Numbered from the stretch's first letter, positions 1 through 6,742 are shown. The stretch: DNA of 7,652 nucleotides from Polaromonas sp. (GCA_013205645.1 JABMMH010000082.1:1-7652), one strand, 5' to 3'. Numbers and translations are program-made. The notes: generated by a model from the sequence alone, not told the origin.

Positions 1-2376
1 AGCATGGGCCATGTCGCTGATCGCGTTGCGTTCTTCCAGAGGCTGACGCAACACAATATCAACCAACTTGTCGCCTTCGCGGAACTGCCCGACCGCCGTG
101 CCGCTGAGCACCATGCGTGAGGTTTGCGCGATCGACTGGCTGCTCACGCCGAGTGCACGCGCCTTGGCTTGATCGATCTCCAGTCGCAGCACTTTGACCG
201 ACTCGTTCCAGTTGTCGTTGACGCCGCGAGTGTGGCTGTTCTCGCGCATCACCGTCTTGACTTCATCGGCACGCGCGCGCAGCACCGTCGGGTCTGCGCC
301 GACAACCCGAAACTGCACCGGATACGGCACAGGCGGCCCGTTTGGCAACAGCTTGACGCGACCACGCACCTCGGGGAATTCGGTCGCCAGCAAAGCCGGC
401 AGCTTGATGCGCAAGGACTCGCGCAGCTTCAGGTCTTCGGGCACCACGATGAACTGCGTCACGTTGGTCTGAGGAAAAATCTGGTCCAGCGGCAAATAAA
501 AGCGCGGCACGCCAGAGCCCAGCCAAGCACTCACCGTGCTCACGCCGGCCTCTTGCATCAAGCGCTGCTCGACGCGTTTCGCTGTTAGTTCATTGGATGC
601 AAACGAAGTGCCTTCAGGGAACCAGATGTCGACCAAAATCTCAGGGCGACTGGAGTCTGGAAAGAACTGCTGCTGCACCTGACCCATGCCGACAATGCCC
701 AACGCAAAGGTCAACACCGTGGCACCGATGGTCAGCCAGCGGTATTCAACGCACCAGTTCACAGCACGGCGAAAGGTGTTGTAAAAAGGCGCGTCAAAGT
801 GCTCATGCTGCGCCGCTTGGCCGACCACCACCGGCCGCGATTTGAGCAGCAAAGTGCCCAGGTAAGGCACGAAATAAACCGAGACGATCCAGCTCAACAC
901 CAGCGCGATCACGGTCACCGCAAAAATCGCAAAGGTGTACTCGCCCGTGACAGACTTGGCCAAGCCAATCGGCAAGAAGCCAACGGCGGTGATCAAGGTT
1001 CCCGTCAACATCGGCATGGCTGTGACGTCATACGCAAAGGTGGCTGCGCTCACTTTGTCGTAACCCTCTTCCATTTTTCGAACCATCATTTCAACCGCAA
1101 TGATGGCGTCGTCGACCAACAGACCGAGCGCGATGATGAGTGAGCCCAATGAAATTTTGTGCAACCCAATGTTCCAGTAATTCATGGCTAAAAACGTCAT
1201 CGCCAAGACCAGTGGAATCGTGATGCCGACCACCAGACCGGGGCGCATGTCGATGTAATAGCGCCGCCACAGCGGCAGCGTGGCCGCATCTGCGCGCTTG
1301 TGCAAACCCAGGCTGATGAAACTGACCGCCAGCACGATTAGCACGGCCTCCATCAGCACTTTCACGAACTCGTTGACTGAGCTGGTCACAGCCTTGGGTT
1401 GGTCTTGAATTTGCACCAACTTGACACCCGCCGGCAAGCTGGCGTCCAGACGGCTGCGCAATTGTTGGAGTGATTTGCCGAGCGCGATGATGTCGCCCCC
1501 CTTGGTCATCGACACGCCAAGCGCAATCACTTCCTGGCCCTGATGGCGCACCTTGACAATGGGTGGATCGACGTAGCCACGCTTGACCTCAGCGATGTCG
1601 CCAAGCCGCAACTGGTTGCCGGAACTGCCCCGGATCGGCATCGCCTTGAGCTGCTCCAGCGCTTCAAATTGCCCGCCCACACGCACCTGCAACACATCCA
1701 GCGGCGTCTGCACCGCACCGGCTGATTCCACCGCATTTTGCTGGGTCATTTGCGCCAGCACTTGGTTCAGGTCCAGCCCCGTCTGAGATTGCTTGCGCGA
1801 CATCTCCACGTATATTTTCTCGTCTTGAGCGCCGAACAGTTCGACCTTGGCGACGTTCGGCACGCGCAACAACTGTTGCCGCACGTCATCGGCAACGGTC
1901 TTGACTTCAGCGTAGCTGAAGCCATCAGACGCCAGCGCGTAAATGACGCCATAGACGTCGCCGAAATCGTCATTGAAAAAGGGGCCCTGCACACCCGGCG
2001 GCAAGGTGCCGCGCATATCGCCAATTTTTTTGCGAACGGCATACCAAACGCTGGCCACCTCGCTGGCTTTGGATGAATCCTTGATCTGAAAAATGATCTG
2101 TGATTCACCCGGCTTGGAGTAGCTGCGGATCTTGTCGGCGTAGGGCACTTCTTGCAAGGTGCGCTCAAGTTTGTCGGTGACCTGTTCAGCCACCTGCTGG
2201 GCCGTCGCTCCCGGCCAGTAGCTGCGCACCACCATCGCCCGAAAGGTGAAAGGCGGGTCTTCGTCTTGCCCCAGCTGAAAATAAGAGGCCAGCCCGAAGA
2301 CCATCAAAACCACCATCAGGTAGCGCGTGAGTGCCGGGTGCTCTAGCGCCCAACGGGATAAGTTAAAGGATTTCAT
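1..2376 (-). CDS. RND-family efflux permease (AcrB-like inner-membrane subunit), 3' end outside window
   Basis: The frame is open without a stop for 792 codons and runs off the left edge; RND permeases are usually about 1,020-1,050 residues, so roughly three quarters is visible. The protein starts MKSFNLSRWALEHPALTRYL, with a first membrane helix at about residues 14-36, then a large periplasmic porter domain. Helices resume at about residue 345. The proton-relay signature GLLVDDAII places two adjacent aspartates at residues 422-423 in the fourth helix, equivalent to Asp407/Asp408 of AcrB. The second half of the porter domain begins after about residue 560. As a family member it should use the proton gradient to export lipophilic compounds as a trimer, together with a periplasmic adaptor and an outer-membrane channel. 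No channel gene is visible. It starts 7 bases after the adaptor gene, so the two are almost certainly co-transcribed. A 19-residue polar segment (359-377) between helices 2 and 3 is longer than in AcrB. The substrate cannot be told from sequence. Confidence 0.95.
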   Translation of the reverse strand, partial: MKSFNLSRWALEHPALTRYLMVVLMVFGLASYFQLGQDEDPPFTFRAMVVRSYWPGATAQQVAEQVTDKLERTLQEVPYADKIRSYSKPGESQIIFQIKDSSKASEVASVWYAVRKKIGDMRGTLPPGVQGPFFNDDFGDVYGVIYALASDGFSYAEVKTVADDVRQQLLRVPNVAKVELFGAQDEKIYVEMSRKQSQTGLDLNQVLAQMTQQNAVESAGAVQTPLDVLQVRVGGQFEALEQLKAMPIRGSSGNQLRLGDIAEVKRGYVDPPIVKVRHQGQEVIALGVSMTKGGDIIALGKSLQQLRSRLDASLPAGVKLVQIQDQPKAVTSSVNEFVKVLMEAVLIVLAVSFISLGLHKRADAATLPLWRRYYIDMRPGLVVGITIPLVLAMTFLAMNYWNIGLHKISLGSLIIALGLLVDDAIIAVEMMVRKMEEGYDKVSAATFAYDVTAMPMLTGTLITAVGFLPIGLAKSVTGEYTFAIFAVTVIALVLSWIVSVYFVPYLGTLLLKSRPVVVGQAAQHEHFDAPFYNTFRRAVNWCVEYRWLTIGATVLTFALGIVGMGQVQQQFFPDSSRPEILVDIWFPEGTSFASNELTAKRVEQRLMQEAGVSTVSAWLGSGVPRFYLPLDQIFPQTNVTQFIVVPEDLKLRESLRIKLPALLATEFPEVRGRVKLLPNGPPVPYPVQFRVVGADPTVLRARADEVKTVMRENSHTRGVNDNWNESVKVLRLEIDQAKARALGVSSQSIAQTSRMVLSGTAVGQFREGDKLVDIVLRQPLEERNAISDMAHA

Positions 2377-2383
2377 AGCCGAC

Positions 2384-3493
2384 TCACTTGGCCGCGTGTG
2401 GTGGCTGGTACAGCGTGACTTTTTGCCCAGCAGTCAACACATGCACACCGGCACTGACGACCTGCATGCCAGGCTCCAGGCCGGCGGCCACCACGGCCTG
2501 GTTGCCGTCGACGGTGGCAATTTTCACCGCTTGTGAGCGCAGCGTCATGCTGGTCGACTCCAAAACCCAAACGGCAGTGCCCTGCCCGTCTTGCCGCAAC
2601 GCCGAGGTTGGCAGCTTGATGACCTGCTTGCCCTGCACACCAGCGCCACCCGCAGCGGTACTGAACACCGTCACCGTGGCGCCCAAGGCTGGCGCTGTCT
2701 GCTTGGCGTTCAAACCCACCTTGACCTGAAAAGTCCGCGTCACCGGGTCGGCACTGGCCGACACTTCGCGCACAATCCCGCTGAGATCGGTGTTGTCGGT
2801 CCCGACTTGTACCCGCATTGTCAGACCCGGCTGCATGGCCGCCAAACCATCTTCCGGCACCGCAAAGACAGCATCCCGAGCACCGTCCGTGGCGATCCGA
2901 AAGACCGGCGTTCCAGCCGCCACCACTTGACCGGCCTCCGCCTCGACCGCGGTGACAACACCGTCAACAGTGGCTCGCAGCACCGCATAACTGGCCTGGT
3001 TTGTCTGCGTCATCAGCTGCGACTGCGCTTGCTCCAGCTGCGCTTGTGCGGCCTTGAGACTGGCTTCACGCCGCTCCAAATCGGCCGCACTGATGAAGTT
3101 TTGCGTGCGCAATTCTTTGTAGCGCTTGAAGTCTGCTGCTGCCAAGTCTCGATTCGTCAAAGCGGCTGCGGTTTGCGCTTGAGCGGCCTCTACCGCTAAT
3201 GTGTAGTCTTGCGGATCGAGCTGCGCCAGCACTTGGCCGGACTTGACACGCTGGCCCAGTTGGGCCTGTCGCGCCATGATCTTGCCACCCACCCTGAATG
3301 CCAAGCGAGCCTCGACTTGCGCCCTCACCTCACCCGCAAACTCACTGCCGGCTTGGAAAGTGTCCATGCCCACGATCAACACCTTGACGGCGCGCACCGG
3401 CTCTTCAGTCGGCGGTGGTTTGCTGCAACCACCAAGGACAGCCAAAATAGCTGTTAAAACCGCAATAGCGGCGACGAAGTTAGTTTTTTTCAT
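2384..3493 (-). CDS. RND efflux periplasmic adaptor (membrane-fusion lipoprotein, HlyD/AcrA family)
   Basis: A 369-residue protein, a normal length for the family. The N-terminus is a lipoprotein signal peptide: KK at 2-3, a hydrophobic stretch, and a lipobox LGGC with the acylated cysteine at residue 23, so the mature protein should be anchored to the inner membrane from the periplasmic side. A lipoyl-like half-motif follows at about 58-95 (FRVGGKI, then GQRVKSGQVLAQLD). An alpha-helical hairpin rich in Ala, Gln and Leu spans about 100-165. The second lipoyl half is at about 168-202 (ATVDGVVTAVEAEAGQVV), then beta-barrel and membrane-proximal domains to the C-terminus. It should link the permease encoded just downstream to an outer-membrane channel. 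The start is the only ATG after the in-frame upstream stop and gives a perfect signal peptide, although no clear Shine-Dalgarno precedes it. Transcription probably comes from the promoter at 3562-3590, overlapped by a palindromic operator. It is first in the operon. Confidence 0.96.
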   Translation of the reverse strand: MKKTNFVAAIAVLTAILAVLGGCSKPPPTEEPVRAVKVLIVGMDTFQAGSEFAGEVRAQVEARLAFRVGGKIMARQAQLGQRVKSGQVLAQLDPQDYTLAVEAAQAQTAAALTNRDLAAADFKRYKELRTQNFISAADLERREASLKAAQAQLEQAQSQLMTQTNQASYAVLRATVDGVVTAVEAEAGQVVAAGTPVFRIATDGARDAVFAVPEDGLAAMQPGLTMRVQVGTDNTDLSGIVREVSASADPVTRTFQVKVGLNAKQTAPALGATVTVFSTAAGGAGVQGKQVIKLPTSALRQDGQGTAVWVLESTSMTLRSQAVKIATVDGNQAVVAAGLEPGMQVVSAGVHVLTAGQKVTLYQPPHAAK

Positions 3494-3541
3494 GAAAGAA
3501 ACGGCTTGCTGACGGGCTGAGCGAAATAGCTGGAATTCTTG

Positions 3542-3563
3542 TTACTGACTGAGCGGTTAGTAA
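3542..3563. promoter_or_regulatory. Putative TetR-family operator palindrome
   Basis: A 22-base imperfect inverted repeat, TTACTGAC on the left and GTTAGTAA on the right around the centre TGAGCG. Sixteen of the 22 positions agree with the reverse complement, including the outermost five on each side. Its right end overlaps the last two bases of the efflux-operon -10 box and the rest covers the expected transcription start, a typical repressor position. Size and style resemble operators of AcrR/TtgR-like TetR repressors of RND pumps. No regulator gene is in the window, so its binding protein is inferred. Confidence 0.65.
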
Positions 3564-3590
3564 TCTAAAAGAAGGGCTTCAAATTGTCAA
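3562..3590 (-). promoter_or_regulatory. Sigma70-type promoter of the efflux operon
   Basis: On the minus strand there is a perfect -35 hexamer TTGACA (3585-3590), a 17-base spacer, and a -10 hexamer TAGATT (3562-3567; four of six consensus bases). The predicted start point lies around 3553-3556, giving a leader of about 60 bases before the adaptor start codon. It is the best sigma70 match in the gap, and the palindrome at 3542-3563 overlaps its -10 and start site. Confidence 0.7.
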
Positions 3591-3598
3591 GCGACAAT
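3583..3598. repeat. Perfect 6-base inverted repeat linking the two divergent promoters
   Basis: ATTGTC (3583-3588), AAGC spacer, GACAAT (3593-3598): the arms are exact reverse complements. The left arm overlaps the efflux-operon -35 box and the right arm is the candidate -10 of hpnC. It may be a small operator, or simply a by-product of the two promoter elements lying next to each other. Confidence 0.5.
3593..3598 (+). promoter_or_regulatory. Candidate -10 element for a leaderless hpnC transcript
   Basis: GACAAT ends 6 bases before the ATG at 3605, so transcription would begin at or very near the A of the start codon. No Shine-Dalgarno sequence precedes this ATG, and I see no good -35. The same GCGACAATC string and the same 6-base spacing precede hpnD, which is the main reason to take it seriously. 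Confidence 0.45.
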
Positions 3599-3604
3599 CA
3601 CGCC

Positions 3605-4486
3605 ATGAAGGCCAGCACCCCACCATCGAGACCATCTAGCCCTGAAGAACAAGGCATGGTCGGCATGCAAAGCGTTCAGCATTACGAGAACTTTCCGGTG
3701 GCATCTCTGCTCTGTCCTGCACGGTTTAGACCGCCTATTGCCGCTATTTACCACTTCGCGCGCACCGCAGACGACATTGCCGACGAAGGCGACGCCAGCC
3801 CAACCGAAAGACTGGCCGACTTGGCCGTCTACCGGGCAGACCTGCTTGCAACCAGTCAGGGCAAAGCAGTCTCTGCGCGCTGGCCGGCCGTCTTTGTCGG
3901 ACTCGGGCCAATGCTCAAAGAGTGGCAATTGCCGCTGCCACTGCTCACCGACCTGCTCAGTGCCTTTGAGCAAGACATCGTCAAGACACACTATGCCGAC
4001 CAAGCCGAGTTGCTGGACTATTGCCGCCGCTCCGCCAACCCGATCGGGCGTCTGTTGCTACACCTTTACGGCGTGCAAGATGTCGAAGCGTTAAAGCAAA
4101 GCGACTGCATTTGCACAGCGCTGCAACTGGTCAACTTCTGGCAAGACCTGAGTGAGGACATACCGCGCGGTCGTGTTTATCTGCCTGCTGATTTACAAAC
4201 AAAGCATGGCGTGACCGAAGCCGCTTTGCTGAGCCAAAAAATCTCCAGCAACACGCGCGCACTGGTCGCTGACAGCGTCGACTGGGTCCGCCAACTCATG
4301 CACCAAGGCGCACCGCTGGTCAAACAAGTCCCCGGCCGGGCCGGCTGGGAACTGCGGCTGGTGGTGCAAGGCGGTCTGCGCATAGCAGAGCGCATTGAAC
4401 AGCTGGACTTTGGCACGCTGCAGCAGCGGCCCGTCATTGGCAAACGCGATGCGCTGTTGATGGGCTGGCGCACGCTCTGGATGTAG
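3605..4486 (+). CDS. hpnC: Squalene biosynthesis protein HpnC (hydroxysqualene synthase)
   Basis: A 293-residue trans-isoprenyl diphosphate synthase of the squalene/phytoene synthase family. In established HpnCDE chemistry, HpnC converts presqualene diphosphate to hydroxysqualene. The first aspartate-rich motif TADDIADEGD (DDIAD at 56-60) and the second, NFWQDLSEDIPRGRVYLP (from 177; Asp181, Asp185), which bind Mg-diphosphate, are both intact. The conserved YCRRSANPIGRLLL is at about 139-152, and the HYENFPVASLLCP opening is typical of HpnC rather than HpnD. I chose ATG 3605 because a GACAAT -10-like box lies 6 bases upstream. TTG 3584 (7 residues longer) lies inside the opposite promoter. 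ATG 3656 (17 residues shorter) is also possible because strong family similarity begins only near MQSVQHYENF. The product is cytoplasmic or membrane-associated. It is the first gene of the cassette, 48 bases before hpnD. Confidence 0.93.
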   Translation: MKASTPPSRPSSPEEQGMVGMQSVQHYENFPVASLLCPARFRPPIAAIYHFARTADDIADEGDASPTERLADLAVYRADLLATSQGKAVSARWPAVFVGLGPMLKEWQLPLPLLTDLLSAFEQDIVKTHYADQAELLDYCRRSANPIGRLLLHLYGVQDVEALKQSDCICTALQLVNFWQDLSEDIPRGRVYLPADLQTKHGVTEAALLSQKISSNTRALVADSVDWVRQLMHQGAPLVKQVPGRAGWELRLVVQGGLRIAERIEQLDFGTLQQRPVIGKRDALLMGWRTLWM

Positions 4487-4522
4487 CCGGGACCGAGCTG
4501 CAAACCGGCCCGCGCTTACGGC

Positions 4523-4528
4523 GACAAT
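4523..4528 (+). promoter_or_regulatory. Candidate -10 element for a leaderless hpnD transcript
   Basis: GACAAT ends 6 bases before the hpnD ATG at 4535, in the same GCGACAATC context and spacing as upstream of hpnC. A weak -35-like TGCAAA at 4499-4504 stands 18 bases upstream. No Shine-Dalgarno is visible before hpnD. It could provide transcription of hpnD-hpnE in addition to read-through from hpnC. Confidence 0.4.
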
Positions 4529-4534
4529 CTCAGC

Positions 4535-5377
4535 ATGAATCCAGAGCAGTACGTCCAGCAAAAAGCCGCCGCCTCCGGCAGCAGCTTTTATTACGCCTTC
4601 CTCTTTTTACCCAAAGACAGGCGCGCGGCCATCACCGCCTTCTATGCGTTTTGCCGCGAAGTCGATGACGTTGTCGACGAAGTCACCGACCCCGGTGTGG
4701 CCGGCACCAAACTCGCTTGGTGGCAATCCGAGGTCGGCAAAGCCTTTGCCGGCAACCCATCGCACCCGGTCATGAAAGCCCTGATGCCCTGCGCCGCCCA
4801 GTACGGCATCGAAGCGCGGCACTTGCTCGCCGTCATCGAAGGCTGCCAGATGGACTTGGTACAAAACCGCTTCCTCGACTACACCGCCTTGAAGCAGTAT
4901 TGCCACTTGGTGGCAGGCGAAGTCGGCGAAGTCGCGGCCCGCATCTTTGGCCAGACCGAGGCCAGCACCACGGCCTATGCACACAAGCTCGGGCTGGCGT
5001 TTCAGCTCACCAACATCATTCGCGACGTCGGCGAAGACGCCCTGCGCGGCCGCATCTACCTGCCCATGAGCGAGCTGCAGCAGTTCGATGTGAAAGCCCA
5101 TGAAATCCTGAATCGCCAATATTCAGAACGCTTCACCGCGCTGATGGCGTTCCAGACCGAACGCGCCCTGGCCCTTTACGACGAAGCCTTGGCCCTGCTG
5201 CCCGCTACAGACCGACGCGCCCAAAAACCCGGCCTCATGATGGCCAGCATTTACCGCACCTTGCTGCGCGAAATCCAAGCCGACGGCTACCAAGTGCTGC
5301 ACCAACGCGTCAGCCTGACGCCGCTGCGCAAGTTCTGGCTGGCTTGGAAAACCCAAGCCTTTGGCACCATGGCATGA
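4535..5377 (+). CDS. hpnD: Presqualene diphosphate synthase HpnD
   Basis: A 280-residue squalene/phytoene synthase family enzyme, a typical HpnD length. Characterised HpnD proteins condense two farnesyl diphosphates to presqualene diphosphate, the first committed step to squalene. Seen in the sequence: the N-terminal SSFYYAFLFLPKDRRAAI substrate region (about 15-33), the first aspartate-rich motif FCREVDDVVDE (DDVVD at 44-48), YCHLVAGEVGEV at about 122-133, and the second motif LTNIIRDVGEDALRGRIYLP from 158 (Asp164, Asp168). All key metal-binding residues are present. The family is shared with phytoene synthase (CrtB), but a second synthase upstream and an HpnE-type oxidoreductase downstream point to squalene rather than carotenoid synthesis. 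The stop codon overlaps the hpnE start as ATGA, so hpnE translation is probably coupled to this gene. Confidence 0.95.
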   Translation: MNPEQYVQQKAAASGSSFYYAFLFLPKDRRAAITAFYAFCREVDDVVDEVTDPGVAGTKLAWWQSEVGKAFAGNPSHPVMKALMPCAAQYGIEARHLLAVIEGCQMDLVQNRFLDYTALKQYCHLVAGEVGEVAARIFGQTEASTTAYAHKLGLAFQLTNIIRDVGEDALRGRIYLPMSELQQFDVKAHEILNRQYSERFTALMAFQTERALALYDEALALLPATDRRAQKPGLMMASIYRTLLREIQADGYQVLHQRVSLTPLRKFWLAWKTQAFGTMA

Positions 5378-6729
5378 AAGTCGCTGTGGTGGGCGCCGGC
5401 TGGGCGGGTTGTGCCGCAGCCGTCGAAGCCACCGAACGCGGACACCAAGTCACGCTGTTTGAAAGTGCGCGCATCGCTGGCGGCCGTGCCCGACGGGTTG
5501 AGACTTCCGCAGCCGGTGAGCCCCTACAGCTCGACAACGGCCAGCACATTTTGATCGGCGCTTATGCCGAGACTTTGCGCCTGATGCACACGCTGGGTGT
5601 TGACACCGCTACCGCCCTGCTCCGTGTACCACTGCGTTTGGAATTCCCGAATGGAGAGGGGCTGAGTTTTCCGGCTTGGCGCGTGCCTGCGGCCGTGCAA
5701 GCGCTCATTGGCATTCTGGGCGCGAGCGGCTGGGCTTGGCAAGACAAATGGTCGCTGCTCCTACTAGCCAGACGCTGGCAGGCTGACGGCTTTGAATGCC
5801 CGGCCGATATGTCGGTTACAACGCTGTGCCAAGGCCTGTCGCCGCGTGCCATGGCGGGGCTGATGGAACCACTCTGCGTGTCGGCCCTGAACACCCCGGC
5901 CGAGCGCGCCAGTGCGCAGGTTTTTTTGCGCATCATGCAAGACGCTTTGTTCAGCCATGCCGGCGGCTCCGACCTACTGCTGCCGCGCACAGACCTCAGC
6001 GCCCTGCTGCCCGACGCGGCCTTGCGATGGCTCGCTCAACGCGGCCCTGCGCCGCGGCTTGGTGTGCGGGTTGACACACTGACCCTCGGCTCTGAAGGTT
6101 GGCGCATCGGCATAAGAGGCGGCGACATGCAAGGCAGCGCCGAAACATTTGATGCGGTGATACTCGCCTGCCCACCGGTAGTGGCGGCACGGCTGGTCGA
6201 AACAGTGTCGACGTCTGCAACCTGCACAACACCATCCAACGATACTTTCAAAGCCGAAAGCAGCCACTGGATCGCACTCGCCAACAGCTTGCAATACGAA
6301 GCGCTGGCGACGGTCTACGCGCAAGTCACTCCCGCAACCAAAAACGCAACGACAGCCAGCTTGTCTCAGCCGATGCTGGCCTTGCCCGCCAGCCCGAGCG
6401 AACCCGCCCAGTTTGTCTTTGACCGTGGCCAACTGGGTGGCCCGAGGGGGCTGCTGGCCTTCGTGGTCAGTGCCAGCCAAGGCGACACAGCACAGATCAG
6501 CGCACAGGTGCTGGCGCAAGGTCAGCGCCAACTGGGACTGCCGCTTACGCTCGTGCAAACCATCATCGAAAAACGCGCCACCTTTGCCTGCACGCCCAAC
6601 TTGCAGCGCCCTCGGTCGCAGATTGCCCCTGGCTTGCTGGCCTGCGGCGACTACATCGCAGGGCCGTATCCGGCAACGCTTGAAGGTGCCGTGCGCTCGG
6701 GCCTGCAAGCGGCAAAACTGCTCGGCTGA
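5374..6729 (+). CDS. hpnE: Hydroxysqualene dehydroxylase HpnE (FAD-dependent, squalene-forming)
   Basis: A 451-residue flavin amine-oxidase-like protein. By family precedent HpnE reduces hydroxysqualene to squalene using FAD and NAD(P)H, finishing the HpnCDE route. The N-terminus has a Rossmann dinucleotide-binding motif, VVGAGWAGCAAA (glycines 7, 9, 12), with the ribose-binding acidic residue Glu30 ending VTLFE, and then the AGGRAR motif at 35-40. The second FAD signature is at the C-terminus: ACGDYIAGPYPATLEGAVRS from 423, with Asp426. The central QFVFDRGQLGG is also typical of HpnE. ATG 5374 is chosen because it begins right at the first beta strand and overlaps the hpnD stop by 4 bases; TTG 5344 would only add ten unconserved residues. 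A Ser/Thr-rich segment at about residues 278-297 looks like an extra loop. The gene ends 7 bases from the convergent GST gene. A carotenoid desaturase is less likely given its neighbours and shorter length. Confidence 0.94.
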   Translation: MKVAVVGAGWAGCAAAVEATERGHQVTLFESARIAGGRARRVETSAAGEPLQLDNGQHILIGAYAETLRLMHTLGVDTATALLRVPLRLEFPNGEGLSFPAWRVPAAVQALIGILGASGWAWQDKWSLLLLARRWQADGFECPADMSVTTLCQGLSPRAMAGLMEPLCVSALNTPAERASAQVFLRIMQDALFSHAGGSDLLLPRTDLSALLPDAALRWLAQRGPAPRLGVRVDTLTLGSEGWRIGIRGGDMQGSAETFDAVILACPPVVAARLVETVSTSATCTTPSNDTFKAESSHWIALANSLQYEALATVYAQVTPATKNATTASLSQPMLALPASPSEPAQFVFDRGQLGGPRGLLAFVVSASQGDTAQISAQVLAQGQRQLGLPLTLVQTIIEKRATFACTPNLQRPRSQIAPGLLACGDYIAGPYPATLEGAVRSGLQAAKLLG

Positions 6730-6742
6730 TACACGTTCAGCC
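6724..6742. terminator. Small inverted repeat across the convergent stop codons, possible weak bidirectional terminator
   Basis: GGCTGA (6724-6729), a 7-base loop, TCAGCC (6737-6742): a perfect 6-base stem. Each arm contains one stop codon, that of hpnE on the left and that of the GST gene on the right. The stem is short and no T-run follows on the plus strand; on the minus strand TTTT occurs about 6 bases further on. Function as a terminator is therefore only a possibility. Confidence 0.3.

Noticed and set aside
124..588. Plus-strand open frames across 124-3512 opposite the efflux genes
   Set aside because: The minus strand encodes an uninterrupted RND permease and adaptor with catalytic and lipobox motifs; the plus-strand frames are His/Arg-rich shadows.
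1..2376. Permease as a hopanoid transporter of the HpnN type
   Set aside because: HpnN-like proteins are MMPL-type and lack a dedicated adaptor; this protein has AcrB-type sequence, the tandem-aspartate relay motif and an adjacent membrane-fusion subunit.
3587..4003. Antisense open frame opposite the start of hpnC
   Set aside because: No family motif; it covers the hpnC aspartate-rich region, which has clear coding signal on the plus strand.
5974..6708. Long antisense open frame (244 codons) opposite hpnE
   Set aside because: It lies within the well-supported hpnE gene, has no recognisable domain, and is Arg/Gln/Cys-rich as expected of a shadow frame in GC-rich coding DNA.
3605..6729. Carotenoid cassette (phytoene synthase plus desaturase)
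   Set aside because: Two different synthase paralogues in tandem plus an oxidoreductase with the QFVFDRGQLGG and GPYPATLEGAVRSG signatures match the HpnC-HpnD-HpnE squalene route, not CrtB-CrtI.
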